64,000 nucleotides of DNA from assembly GCA_033060915.1 (NCBI GenBank), contig CM065383.1:9392001-9456000 (forward strand), in the 5' to 3' direction. The first letter of the stretch is position 1; every line of letters begins with the position of its first letter. The position numbers were made by a program, and so were the translations under genes. A model generated the notes under the pieces. It saw only the letters and a program-made list of their open reading frames with translations, was not told the DNA's origin and made no database searches. This DNA is from Euryodendron excelsum (taxonomy: Eukaryota; Streptophyta; Magnoliopsida; Ericales; Pentaphylacaceae). This document shows positions 1 through 11,697 of the stretch, in pieces.

Positions 1-257
1 GAACAGTGCGTTAGTATGTGAATAATAAAAAAATGAGTAATCTATGCAAACCAAAATCTGGTACCCATTATCGATGTGCTATAACGTAATGTGTTGAGAG
101 CCGATCATTTCTAAACATAAAATCCTTTACTTTGGGCTTAGAGATAACGAATCGGTTTTGTCTAAATTCTAACAAACCTGTTTCATATCCCGACCTTAAT
201 AAAAAAAATCTTTCACACACCCGGTCTCATACTCGGGTTGAACCATACAATTTTGTA
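1..257. other. AT-rich intergenic DNA
   Basis: No gene, RNA or repeat structure could be supported here. The one reading frame is short and has no recognisable domain. Confidence 0.5.
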
Positions 258-817
258 CAAGGGCGGACCCAAAAGGGATCAAGTGGAGGCAGTTGTCTTT
301 ACTGGATTAGTTATTTTTACTGTTTTCATAAAAAAATTTATGTGTATTTATCTAATTCTAGGTTATAAGAACTCCTATTGAATTTATAAAAATTTATATT
401 TGCCTTATTCTAGATTTAGTCATATTTATATTTACCCCCATTGATATCACTAAATTTGGGACGAAAAATATACGTATTTAATCAACTCTTTATTATTTAA
501 CTAAATAAGCAACACCATTTCAATTAGCCTTTTATTTTATATATCCATAGACTCTTGGTTATCTAAAATTTTAAAATTCTTTCTTGAAAGTTTGAATGTT
601 AACAGTCAAATCTGGGTTAAGGTTTCTTTGTAGGATTTTTATGTATAATTTTTGTACATAGGCGATGCTCCTTCTTCGGTGTTTTTAAGATAATTATCTC
701 TTTATTTATAAATAAATATATATACATATATATAGATATTGTCAATTATAAAAAATTTCATTTATAATTTTATGTAAATTTTATCCCTACTGAACAAAAA
801 TTCTAAATCCACCCATG
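258..817. mobile_element. hAT-like non-autonomous element, 560 bp, degenerate
   Basis: The left end reads CAAGGGCGGACCCAAAA. The right end, reverse-complemented, reads CATGGGTGGATTTAGAA, so the two form an imperfect terminal inverted repeat. The flanking 8-mers are ATTTTGTA (250-257) and ATCTTATA (818-825), matching at 6 of 8 positions, as an aged hAT target-site duplication would. There is no coding capacity. The end motif recalls the CAGTGGCGGA-type ends common in plant hAT-like MITEs, which is family knowledge rather than a search result. Confidence 0.45.
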
Positions 818-3768
818 ATCTTATACCCTTTTATGTTCAAATCGAGTCGGGTTGGGTTAACTCTCATGATTCTTATTTTTTATTTAGTATATAAACAATA
901 TTTTTCTAATCTCGTATATTTTTAAAATAACAATGAATTTACATGACAAAAGGTATACAATACTTTGTTTTATAATATTTATATGCATATAAGTGCTATT
1001 TATGTATTAGTATAGTATAATATAGATATTTTAGTTATTTTGAAACATAATTGGGCCCAGTTTTGTTCTTTCAGTTTCAAATTTTGTTTCTTCCCCCACA
1101 ACCCACTCCATACCCTTCCCATTAGAGTTGGGTTGGGGCAGGTCGGGGGCTCGCTTCTTAGGTCAAATTACCATCCCTATTTAGGGGTCATAATTTTACA
1201 AATGCTATTAATTACAATATCATTGGAATGAGATTTCTGTAAAAAAAAAATAAAAATTTTCAAAAGAAAAATTATAAACTGTTATAAAATTAGAGAAATA
1301 TAACTCAACATAAGACATAGTAAAAGTAATTCGTAATGAAATGTCAAATATTTCTTAGATTAGTTCTTTATCTTCTTGGTCATCTACGACTTTATTATAT
1401 TATAAGAAAAAATATAAATACAATGTCTCGTAATATTTGTCTAGAGCCTTTACTTTGCCTCTCATTTTTTTTCCCTTCTCTTCTCTTTCTTTTCTCTCTT
1501 CATTTTCTCTCTTCTTCTTCTTTTTTTTATGCATTTTCTCCAGCTCTATATATAGACCAAAAAAACATACAGTAATAAAAGAAAACCATCAATGCTTACA
1601 TTATTACTATAAAAATAATTTATGAACAGTTATTTTACTGTTTCAATAACATATACGATCCAAGTACTTTATTAAAACATAATCTTTGATTACGGATCAC
1701 TTGATCATTCGAATGACACGGAGGTTTTTTCCGTGGTTGGTCTTTGCATCCCAGATGTAAACATTCGGCTGAAACAAAGGCTTTAAAGAACCATTATTGG
1801 AAATGGATTATTAATATTATTATTAGCTTTATTCTTTAGCTTTTTTATTGGATGCCATGGTCAAACTTCACATAAAGTATCTGGGAATAAGCGTTCAGAT
1901 GAATCATGTCGTTTTGAAAATTCAGAGACTATTCTAATTAGAAAGTAATTGTATGTCACGGCTTGATTTTTGCATTATATCTCAATCTCCGGTAGCGTAT
2001 AATGCTGACTCAACCAGCACTAAAGAAAGTTGGTTGATCGCAACTTTCTTGTTTGCTACTTGAACGAGTGGTTCTTAGTGATGACATTCTAATTTCGTCT
2101 TTGAACGCAATTCTTTTTTTTGAGCTTTTGAATTTGATTACTGATACTCTAAGAAGTGAAAATATCAATCCCTGTTTATGAATAAAATGAAAAGAAGAAA
2201 GCGCAATCCCACCTACCGTATCTCCCCCTCCCACTTAGACAGATGGGATTTGAACCATATTTTCTCTTCATATAATGTAAATCATCATTTAAATATATCA
2301 CTTCCCATAGTTAAGATGGCGACATTGTACCGACAAATTTGGCGACTTTATCGAATGTAATAATCTGGATTTATATCTTGTCAAGAACCTAAAAATAATA
2401 TTTTACTTGACAATATATTATTGAAAATGAAAAAGATTAAGGAAGAAAAATAAATTAGAGTATATTTCCCAAACCATCAACAAATTCCTATAAATAGTTG
2501 GTAGGAAATTATAACCGGATTATGATGAGCCAAATTTTAGAAGGCAAGGGTCTTCGGATTCTATATTTTTCAGTCCCTTTAATTTATTGTTTAGTTAGAC
2601 AATTATTTTGTCTCTTTAATTTTATCTCAAATTTTAATGTCAGCACTTAACTTGGATTTTTTTTATTTAAGCTCTCTGATTTTTTAAAATAAATTAATAT
2701 GGTCCAACATTCAAAATAGGTAAGAAAATTAAAGATTAATTATACTTTGATTCTCTGCACTATGACTTAATATTACTTTACTCCATTAAACTAAAATTTA
2801 TTGCATTTTAAGAGCTTGTTTAGTCAAAATTTTATATTAAACAATGAAGCGAAGAGGAAAAAAAATGATTTCATGACTATGGAATGTTGTTAACCCTCTC
2901 AAAATGTCTAAGAAAATAGCTAAAATCATTCATTTAATCAAACCTTTGTTGACCACTAATTATTGGCCCTGCCAATATTAAGAATACTTTTGAAACTACA
3001 CATTTGTTAACATAGGCAAAATATCATAAATTATAACAAATCTAAAATGGTACAACTGTTAATTTGTTTCTTTTCAGAGCAGTGCCAAGTGTCAACACAA
3101 ACGTAATTCTAATAGTTTAAGAGTAAAAATGTAATGATATATTAGCGATTAAAAGATATATTAACAATGATTTAAGTAGTAGAAAATGAGTGCAAAAATC
3201 GAAACAGTGCAGAAGGACCATGCCCATCGCCTGTTGCAATTCCATTCCATCACATTCATCACCTTGGGGTTGGAAAATTATCATAAATGACAGTTACATG
3301 TATGTAATTTTTATTATGATTTTAGTATTTGTATATTTATATGGGACCTACCATGAATGCTAAAATCATGGTTGAAGTCTCTGAAATAAATCAAACTTCA
3401 AACTACCAATTGATGCCATTGCCATCACTGCACCATAATGGTTCTCTTTCCATTGCTTGCAACCAAGTGAAAATTGAAAAAAAAAAAAAAAAAAGAAGAT
3501 TTAAAAAAAAATCCAACTTGATTATGCATGAATAAAGTGCGTGGATGCCAATAAATATCTATGCTAATTAACAAATAGAACATGCTCATTGTTTTAATCA
3601 ACACATTGTTTCGCATAATTGATAATAATAATTATAACAGTAATAATTTGTTTCCATTCATTTGCCAATTAGTCGAATAGGGTGTAACTTTGCTTGAGTT
3701 TTGTTAATGTTATTATACTATTATTATTATTGGGTTTTTCTTTTGGTCAGATAACTTGGGATAAGTAC
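818..3768. other. AT-rich intergenic DNA without a gene
   Basis: No coding region is supported. Pyrimidine tracts near 1458-1535 produce accidental short frames. A stretch at about 1080-1190 ends in ACCATCCCTA, like the ends of plant hAT MITEs, but no partner end or duplication was found. A poly(A) run lies at about 3477-3494. Confidence 0.5.
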
Positions 3769-3776
3769 ATGTGAAC

Positions 3777-4043
3777 TGGGGTTGTTGAAAAAACTGTCTG
3801 ACCCGATTCAACCCGATTTTACAATTTCATCCTTTAATTTTGTGTGGTTAACAGGTAAATTTCGATCAACTCGCTTATATTCGACCAATCTGACATTTTT
3901 ATACTAAAATTTTAACTTTTCACCTAACACAACCCAATCCAATCACTTTATAGGTTAAGTGTAATAACAAAATTCTTTAACTTAATCTGGTCGGGTCGAG
4001 TCACGAGTGACCCACCAGCCCAATTCAACCGTCAACATCCCTA
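3777..4043. mobile_element. hAT-type MITE, 267 bp, perfect 8-bp TSD
   Basis: The element starts TGGGGTTGTTGA and its right end reverse-complements to TAGGGATGTTGA, a 12-bp terminal inverted repeat with two mismatches. It is flanked by identical 8-mers ATGTGAAC at 3769-3776 and 4044-4051, the duplication length typical of hAT transposases. The interior is rich in CCCGA/CGGGT strings and has no ORF, so it depends on a transposase from elsewhere. Confidence 0.8.
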
Positions 4044-4051
4044 ATGTGAAC

Positions 4052-5074
4052 AACCCCATTACTTACAATTTGTTTTGATCAATCTGGTTTCTCCACTTCA
4101 AAAAAGAAAGAGAAAAAAAATGTGTTTAGCGATATTCAAACCTAGGCATTTAGTGTGCCTTGAACACCACTTACTCTTACTTTCTTTTTGTGTCAAACTT
4201 TTCATCATATATAATATATACAATAAACTAGCCATAAAAATTAATAAATGTAATTAAAATAATTCTGTTTACATCAACAGTTACCGTAAACACTTTTACC
4301 AGATGCCTGATTTGATTTTAATAACTATGACAATTAATCCCCATGGTTAACCATTCTTGATCAATTAGTTTCCTTAGTCTTTGTTCGAGACTTCTGACTA
4401 TTTGTGATTGGCCTTGGACCCCCTATCCAAAAAAAATTTGAGGAAAGATTCTTGCCTAGGATTTTAGAGTTATAATGTTTTAGAAAGGGAAAAAAATCTA
4501 TTTACGGCTGTTATTTTCAATTTCATTAAAGATTTGAGGGTTGCTTACAAAAAAAAATTAAAGATTTGGAGTGGCCAACGTGATAAATTTAATCAAACCT
4601 TGCAAAATTATAACCTAAGCTAAAGAATCCATCCAAAATTTAGGGGGGCATGGCCCTGTAATTTTTTAGGCAATCCATAGTTATTCGATCAACTAATATT
4701 TTGTATCCATCACACAAGTTGTTAGAATTATATATAACATTACTTCCTCCAAATGATCAGTCGTACATAGACCAATGACCACAGTGAAATCCAAAGATGC
4801 CAAGAGCCATCAAATATATATATATATATATATTGTGTACGTATACCTAAGATTTAATTCTGACCAGCAATGCGATTTAATTCTCATATGCTTAATTCAA
4901 TGGTCCAATTAATTCAATGCCCCAATTTATGGAATTCCTCAATCGGATATGGGAGGTTGACCCAATGATATCAGGTCCATGTGCAATGAAGCTCAAAGTC
5001 TTTCATCTCAAATATTTAGCTTACCCGGGTTTTTAACCATTGACCTAAGATTTACAGAGCTCAAAACTTGTTGC
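4052..5074. other. AT-rich intergenic DNA with an (AT)n tract
   Basis: No gene is supported. A simple AT dinucleotide run lies at about 4813-4833. The phrase near 4648-4665 (GGGGGGCATGGCCC) resembles an internal end of the CAGTGGCGGA-type repeats but has no definable borders. Confidence 0.45.
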
Positions 5075-5657
5075 CAATGGCGGCTCCAGAATTATTTTAG
5101 TGGATCATTTTTTGACATTTTTTTTATTTTCTTTATAAATTTGTAAAAAAATCAACATATATTTCGTTCAACAAATAACTAAAATTTTAAATTGAATTAT
5201 TAAAAGAAGGATCTAATAAGTGAAAAGTACATGTAAATTTAAAATTGTAATCATTGATTCCCTAAATTACTAAAATATGGGAATAATGACACAAAATAAC
5301 TTATAACAAATCAGTCTTATTTACCACAATTAAAGATTAAACTAAATTTATGAATTGAGTGATTTCTAGACTTTTATGTATCTTATAAATGTATTCTCTT
5401 TAAATTGGAGACTCTAGAAGTTAACTTTTAGTTTTAAAGTGTAAAAGTTCTGAAAATTTTGAACTTTTTTTTATATTTTTTTAACAAGGTGTTGAAAATT
5501 TATTTTACTAAACTTCATCTATTTTTTTTTTTTTATCTCAGTGGGGTTAAGTCATATTTATTGGATGAATTTCTATCAATATAAAAAAATTAAAAATATT
5601 ACATTATTATGAAATTTTGCATAGCTTCGTTGGGGTCAAATTGGCCCCAAATCATTG
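5075..5657. mobile_element. Possible degenerate hAT-like repeat
   Basis: The left end reads CAATGGCGGCTCCAG and the right end reverse-complements to CAATGATTTGGGGCC, sharing CAATG and a loose G/C pattern. The flanking 8-mers CTTGTTGC and TACCTGGC match poorly, so the borders are uncertain. The interior is AT-rich and non-coding. It could be a remnant of the same family as the elements at 258-817 and 8448-8646. Confidence 0.25.
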
Positions 5658-6005
5658 TACCTGGCGCCCTGGCAGTTCCCCAGACCTGTTTAAACGGATC
5701 TAAGGTGCACAAAAGCAGGGAATCATGTTAATAAAGAAGACGGATTTAGTAGAAGGGCAAGAGGTCCTAGATTGCATATTACATTTTTTATAACAAAAAA
5801 ATGAGAGAAATACGTATTCATATTAGAGAATTCGTATTTAAATTATAAAATTTTCTATTAGGATTGTTATATATAAAAAACAGAGTGATGTGATAATAAT
5901 ATTTTTAAAATTATAGTTAAAATGCAAGGCATTACAATTTTAATATGAAATGATATTATTTTTAATGTCTTCTAACAAAATCCTACCTGCTCGCCTGTAG
6001 TCTTC
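5658..6005. other. 3' flank of the first GT34 gene
   Basis: AT-rich DNA downstream (in gene sense) of the minus-strand GT34 stop codon. It probably holds the 3' UTR and polyadenylation signals. No further gene was seen. Confidence 0.4.
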
Positions 6006-7319
6006 TTATGCCGGAAAATCCCACCGCAGGGGCGAGACGGAGGAGGAATTCAGTACGTCAGGGTGCATGAACCCATATCTACGAAGCACCTGATTATCAG
6101 CGAAATTCAAGGCCCTCTCTATTCCAACCCAGCAAGAATCACCCGCGTAAGCCGGATTGTGGTCCCCACTGCACGGCTGACACCCAGTAAAATGAGTGAT
6201 GAACGGCCTCCTCCAGCTGCCCTTGCCGTATCCGGCGCCCTTGAGATACGGCTCCCTCAGCGCAGCGTAGCTCTCGGTCGCCTTCTCCGCATGCCTCTTC
6301 CTTAACCTGCACACCCTCTTCTCTATTGTCACGTAACTGTCAGTGATGTTATCAAGTGTACCCACTATGTCCAGCCAGTACCCTTGGAAGTAGTATTCCC
6401 CCTCTATGTAAATCTTGTCTGCCCATTTCCGTCTTTCTTTCAACAGCAAATAAATCAGAGCCGATTGATCGTCCGACGCCGAGAACGTCTTGTCCGGAAG
6501 CGTTGACCTTTGGACTCGGCCCCACTTTTCGAAATTCGGGGTCTGTGGGCCCATGCTAGCCCACACTTGCATGAAATCCATGGACCATTGACAGTTCCGG
6601 ATCAAAAACACCCCAGCGTTCACGCCCACCCAGCTCTTCTCCCGGTAGACCAGGTCGGCCCACCCGTGAACAACCAGGTTGTGATTTTTGTACCTCCTTA
6701 ACGGCAGCTTAAACTCCATATCCGTGAAAACGGCGTCGGAATCGACCCACCAGATCCACTCGGCCTCCGGGTGGGCCACCATTGCGGCCCGAATGAGGGG
6801 CAACTTGGCCCAATAAGACCGCATCTTCGGGTGCAGGAAGGTGTTGCTGTAAAAGATGTCGTAACCGTGGATTCTACAGTAGTCAACTTTATTCTTGAAG
6901 AACCTCAATAGAAAATGGTCGCCGGCTGGGTTCTCGCAAGGCGACGGCTGTGATCCAGTGAGGAGGAGTATCCGATCTCCGGCACCGGCGGCGAACGAGG
7001 GATGATGGTTAAGCCAGTCTCGGCGTTTCTCGTCCCAGTTTTCGATAGGCTTTTCTATGGAGTAACTGAGAGTTGGGTCGTCGAAGAATGTCGAGTTAGG
7101 CGGGTCGTAGAGTAAATCAACGCCCTCTCCAAGCAGACTGCTATTCTGTCCAGTGACGCCGTCGGAGGCTGATATCGTCGTCGTTGTTTCGGTGAAGTAA
7201 AGCCAAGGGTCGGTGAAGAACCAAACAAAACAAAACGTAAGAGCCATAGCTCCTCCGAGGAGAAGTGACCTATCTCTGAGATACCGAGAGGCCTTGCTCT
7301 GAACTGTGGCTTTGGCCAT
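6006..7319 (-). CDS. GT34 family glycosyltransferase (galactomannan galactosyltransferase-like), copy 1
   Basis: An intronless 437-residue type II membrane protein. A short basic N-terminus is followed by one membrane anchor (about residues 18-37), a stem, and a GT34 catalytic domain from about residue 85. The DXD motif that binds the metal and sugar nucleotide is D-S-D at 193-195 within WWVDSD. The family block HFTGCQPCSG lies at 376-385 and FADNQVLRRYGF at 406-417. The protein lacks the long N-terminus typical of xyloglucan xylosyltransferases and resembles the Arabidopsis GT6/GT7 (MUCI10) and legume GMGT branch. The expected role is therefore adding an alpha-linked galactose to a mannan backbone in the Golgi. 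That substrate is inferred, and a xylosyltransferase role is not excluded. The start is the first in-frame ATG before the anchor. A close paralogue lies 5.9 kb upstream at 13175. Confidence 0.93.
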   Translation of the reverse strand: MAKATVQSKASRYLRDRSLLLGGAMALTFCFVWFFTDPWLYFTETTTTISASDGVTGQNSSLLGEGVDLLYDPPNSTFFDDPTLSYSIEKPIENWDEKRRDWLNHHPSFAAGAGDRILLLTGSQPSPCENPAGDHFLLRFFKNKVDYCRIHGYDIFYSNTFLHPKMRSYWAKLPLIRAAMVAHPEAEWIWWVDSDAVFTDMEFKLPLRRYKNHNLVVHGWADLVYREKSWVGVNAGVFLIRNCQWSMDFMQVWASMGPQTPNFEKWGRVQRSTLPDKTFSASDDQSALIYLLLKERRKWADKIYIEGEYYFQGYWLDIVGTLDNITDSYVTIEKRVCRLRKRHAEKATESYAALREPYLKGAGYGKGSWRRPFITHFTGCQPCSGDHNPAYAGDSCWVGIERALNFADNQVLRRYGFMHPDVLNSSSVSPLRWDFPA

Positions 7320-7708
7320 GGTTGTTGATGTCTGAGCACTGAGAGCACTCCGGCAATCAGAGTGATATAGAAGGAAGAGTTATGGGGGGAATAAATATTG
7401 CTTTATTTAAGGAAATACGAGTAAGCATCTTATTGGTTGTCATTTTAATTATTAATATGGAGAATCTAGAAGAATTAGTTTAAGTAAATATTAAAAGTGT
7501 TGCAATCCAAGGAAGAGTAGACTAATCACATAAATTTGGGAGTACCACATTTTTATTAATTGCAAGATGTCACACTTGAACAGTCTTATATATATATACA
7601 CACACATATAGATATAGGAAGAAGAATAAGCAACTTCTCATATCTCGTCAGAAAAAAAATAATGACAGATGAAGAAGAAGATAAAAAAGCTCGATGCTAG
7701 CAAACAAA
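7320..7708 (-). promoter_or_regulatory. Presumed promoter/5' UTR of GT34 copy 1
   Basis: This is the 5' flank of the minus-strand GT34 gene. A TATA-like string (CTATATCA on the minus strand, about 7360-7370) lies roughly 45 bp before the ATG. It is a weak match, and no other element could be supported. Confidence 0.3.
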
Positions 7709-8355
7709 TGGCTTGTTTGACGGGTTGCTTGGAATTGTGACTTTGTATTGCAGTTGTATGTAGCTCGCTTATTGGGTATCTGTGTTCTTTTGTCTTTGTT
7801 TCAAAAGAAAAAGAACTTTATGTGCTTAATTTGTGTTTGGCATCAACTGTTAACTTTCAGTGGATTTGATATTTAGTCTCTTTCCAACCAATTCATTTGA
7901 CGGGTTGCTTGGAATTATAAACTCTGTACTACGATTGTGTATGGTTTGCTTGTTGGATGTATGTTTGTTTGCCTTTGTTCCAAAAGAAAAAGAATCTTGT
8001 GTACTTAATTTGTGTTTTACATCAACTGATAACCTCCAGTATGTTTGGTACTTAGTCTCTTTTCAACCAACTCATTTGACGAGTTACTTGAGATTGTGAA
8101 CTCTGTACTGCAGTTGTGTGTGGTTTACTTGTTGGGTGTGTGTGTTCCTTTGCCTTTGTTCCAAAAGGAAAAGAGCATTTTGTGCTTGATTTGTGTTCTA
8201 TATCGACTGATAATCTCTAGTAAGTTTGGTACTTAGTCCCTTCCCAATTAAGTCGTTTGATGGATTGCTTGGGATTGTGAACTCTGTAATATGGTTGTGT
8301 GGTTTGCTTGTTGAGTGTGTGTTCTTTTGCCTTTGTTCCCAAAAAGAAAAAGAAA
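7709..8355. repeat. 180-bp tandem repeat, about 3.5 copies
   Basis: The string GA(C/T)GG(G/A)TTGCTTGG and its variants recur at 7719, 7899, 8078 and 8259, giving periods of 180, 179 and 181 bp. Each unit carries a TTGCCTTTGTTCCAAAAG-like block and a following A-rich run. Because 180 is divisible by three, overlapping short frames in successive units encode similar peptides. This is a by-product of the repeat and not good evidence of a gene. The array sits 0.4-1.0 kb upstream of GT34 copy 1. Confidence 0.9.
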
Positions 8356-8447
8356 AAAATTCAGGCCCTTCATTCAACCTAAAAACAGATTTTGAAGTAC
8401 CAAATATTATTATCTTGAGACAGCTGAAAGTTTAAAATTCTTCTCAG

Positions 8448-8646
8448 CACTGGCGGGCTTAGGATTTGTGTCGAGGAAGTGAAGGTAAAAAGTTTTAAAT
8501 TTTGTAGAGACCTAAATAATTTTATTAAAAATTTAGAAGGGTTAATATCTATATTTTATTAAAAATATTCAAAATTATATAAAAATTTTGTAAATTTTAA
8601 AAATTCTGGGGGTTGCGGCCCGCCTGCCCCATTGGGTCCACTGATG
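8448..8646. mobile_element. hAT-type MITE, 199 bp, perfect 8-bp TSD
   Basis: Identical 8-mers CTTCTCAG flank the element at 8440-8447 and 8647-8654. The left end is CACTGGCGGGCTTAGG and the right end reverse-complements to CATCAGTGGACCCAATGG, an imperfect inverted repeat. There is no ORF. The end motif suggests the same broad family as 258-817. Confidence 0.75.
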
Positions 8647-8654
8647 CTTCTCAG

Positions 8655-9967
8655 TGTTTGGCAAGAACCCGTTTAACCATCACTTCCCTCTCCACATTCC
8701 ATTCCTTCAAATACAAAACCTACATAGAATGTGTACGTTAGAAATGTTAATACTTTCAAAAATTATAATCAATAATGAAACGTATACAAAATTATAAAAT
8801 GCAAGCAAAGATGTATATATTAATTAAGAAATGATATAGTTGAATAATTGGGATCACATGTGAATAGTGAAATTTGTGTCCAGTGGACTATCATGTTTGA
8901 GAGATTTTCCTTTTATTATAAACGTTTCAACTTGTTTATTTCCTTGAATGAAGAAGAAAACAAAAATAGGATTTAAAAAACTAATTGATGGTGACAAAGG
9001 TTACTTTTAATAAGAATAATTTAGTGCATTAGTTGGAAGTTGTAGGCAATTTTTCATAGATTATTTACTAAGTAAAAACAAAGTTTTATGTAGTCATTTA
9101 ATTCACAAAAAAAAAATAGAAAAACCTTTATTTTAGATCAACTTAAAACTAAAATTTCGAGTTGTAGTGGGGGGCGATTTCTTCCAATAAGATTGTTATA
9201 AAGAATCTATTTTCTAATAGTTAAAACGTTAGTGAGCTAACATGCTGCTTTGAATTAGATTTTTCAAAATTAACCTATGAAAATTGAAGAAATTCTAAAA
9301 TTTACGGGCCTTGTCCCTTGCCCTTACTTTCCTCCTTGAATTTTCCTATTTCTTTGCGTGTCACAACTTCTAACGAAGCACCACGTGTGGGCGCCGAGAA
9401 TTTAGGACCAAAAAACCCCACTTTCCATCTTGAATGTTTGGTAAAAGCTTTGACAAAGTGCAACCATGAAATTCCATGACTTGACTTAGAAAATCATACA
9501 AATGGGTGATAATACAGTAGATGGCCCCACTTAAGCTTTTTTCATCTCGCTTTCTTCACGTTAGTGATACATCATGTATAAAACAAATGATAAAATCATA
9601 AAAGATAAGTAAAAAATCACAATAATTATATTTTAATAAAAAATATATATATATATATTATATAATTAATATTATATATATATATATATAAACGAACTGG
9701 GTTTAGGTTAATTGCTTGGATCCAAAAACCAGGATTTCACGGTAAATAACTTCCTTAAAAGAAACTAAAATCTGGAGATGATAATAGAATTTCTATTTTT
9801 GAATAAAAAGCAACCACATTTGTCATAGGACAAGCATCTATTTTTATTATGCTGACCCAAATTAATCAAACAAATAATTAAACAATGCAATGCTTGATCG
9901 CAGTGGTAGTCTATGGCTTCCTTGTACATTTTATACCAGATGCAAAAACCCGGCCCTGGCCTTCAAA
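8655..9967. other. AT-rich intergenic DNA with an AT palindrome
   Basis: No gene is supported. An AT/TA-rich, self-complementary stretch lies at about 9639-9691 and could extrude as a hairpin. The rest is unremarkable. Confidence 0.45.
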
Positions 9968-9972
9968 GAAAC

Positions 9973-11692
9973 TGTAATATCCAAATCAATAAATAAATAA
10001 ATAAATAAAAAGAAACTCTTGTTATTTTAATATTTTAGAGGATTTATTAGCAAATAATAAAGTTTGAAAACCCTAGACTTTTATTTTTCGAACTCGAATG
10101 ATATTGTCGTCTTGCACTTTTCTCTCATAGAGAGTTCTATTAACAAGAACCAAGCTTTGGCCGAAGGTGGATGAGATTTAGAGGACAGATTATCATCAGG
10201 GAATTTCAATTAAGGTAAGGCCTAAACTGATTCTCTTTAATTTCTTGCATAAAACCATTAAAAAAGAGAACATAGGGTGTGGATTCATTGTTTTCTCCAG
10301 CCACTTTACAGTTAGAAGACTGGTGGTATTGAACCCCCTCATTATAAGGATTCATATGTATCGAGTATGGTTCAATTTGGTGGTGCACATTAGAACTTGT
10401 TTTAGTTTAAAGTTTGGGTCCTAAGTTAGTCAAACCAGCTACTGTGCATTATTGTTTTCCAACTTACTAGCAATAGTTTTGACTGAAAATTTGTCCTAGA
10501 TTGTAGATTGTCTTGATTGTAGATTGTCTTGAGAACTTTGCAACGTTGTGTGGTATGCTGAAAAACGGTAATCCGAGTGAAAGTTAGGTGTGCCGAAAGT
10601 TGATTCGGGATCATAACAAAATCTGGGAATTTAGTGCAGAAATTAGGCATTTTGGGCATTGGGTGGGCTATGGATTACGGCTCATTACTAGTGTGATTCG
10701 GTATAGATGGCATTTCCTTATATGATTCATGCTAGGTTTAACTATTGGGAGTGATTTTGTGTAAGAGGTAAATGACTTAGTACCACTTGTAGTAGTTTTA
10801 TAAATTACTAGATATTGCTTTGAAATCTTATGTTTTGAATGATGCGATAAATTATGGTTTGAATAAAGGGTTTTGTTTCCTTTATATTCTTCATATAAAT
10901 TCTGGATCACATGTGAATTGTTCATCAAAGAAATTGTATATTCATTTATGTTAATAAAATTGGGACTCTAGTTTGACGATAATTTGGACCCTATGCCAAT
11001 GGGGATTAAAGATTGGCACAGAAACTAGTTTCTTTTGGATTTTGATCATAGAGTTAATTGTAGTTTTAGACCTTGTCACAAGCTAATGTGACCATAGTCA
11101 GTAAACTTGAGTTTATATATTTTGAACTATGAAAAATATTTGTGTTAAATTGTTTGGATGACTTCTAATATTGTTGCTGAATATCATATTGAACTCGTTA
11201 TTTAAATTGCGATTGAAACTTCTCTCATATAATTGATATTTTCATACACTTGATCCATCTGGTTATGGTAATGAGTTAGTTACTGGACTGTCTAGTTGAT
11301 GCATGCATCCGCATTTGTTTTCAGATTCAGTGAAGTAGTATGGCTCGAGTAAGGACTTAGAAGGGGCTCCATAATAATTTTGTGCTTGGATTTTATTTTT
11401 GAGAATTGTATCATTTATATTTATAAATTGTAGGATCTTAATTGGTCAAATTGGCTACCAAGTTGTTATTTGGATTTAAAATATTTTGGAGATTTAATAT
11501 TTCATTTTGTAGAGATTATGGATTAAGTAGAGATTTCGTAATTGTTTTGGAGTCAATGATACTATATTCTTTGAGAATTATTTGGGTTGTTTTTATAATA
11601 GCTTACAACTTAGCCTTGTATTCCTATAAGGTCTGACCATGTAGGTGTGTGACGTTGTCACGAACGGATCGTATGAGTTTTGGGACATGACA
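9973..11692 (+). mobile_element. Solo LTR-type element, 1720 bp
   Basis: The element begins TGTAATATCC and ends GGGACATGACA, with the TG...CA termini of an LTR. It is flanked by a perfect 5-bp duplication GAAAC (9968-9972 and 11693-11697). There are no gag or pol coding remnants and no second LTR, so it is most simply a solo LTR left by recombination. A non-autonomous element is also possible. The plus orientation is inferred from the ending, which resembles common plant LTR 3' ends. It lies between the two GT34 genes. Confidence 0.7.
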
Positions 11693-11697
11693 GAAAC

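Noticed and set aside
1336..1625. Two overlapping Phe/Ser-rich frames
   Set aside because: Arise from a CT/TTC-rich pyrimidine tract with no recognisable protein features.
7860..8435. Three plus-strand frames with similar peptides
   Set aside because: They overlap, use non-ATG or shifted starts and mirror the 180-bp tandem repeat.
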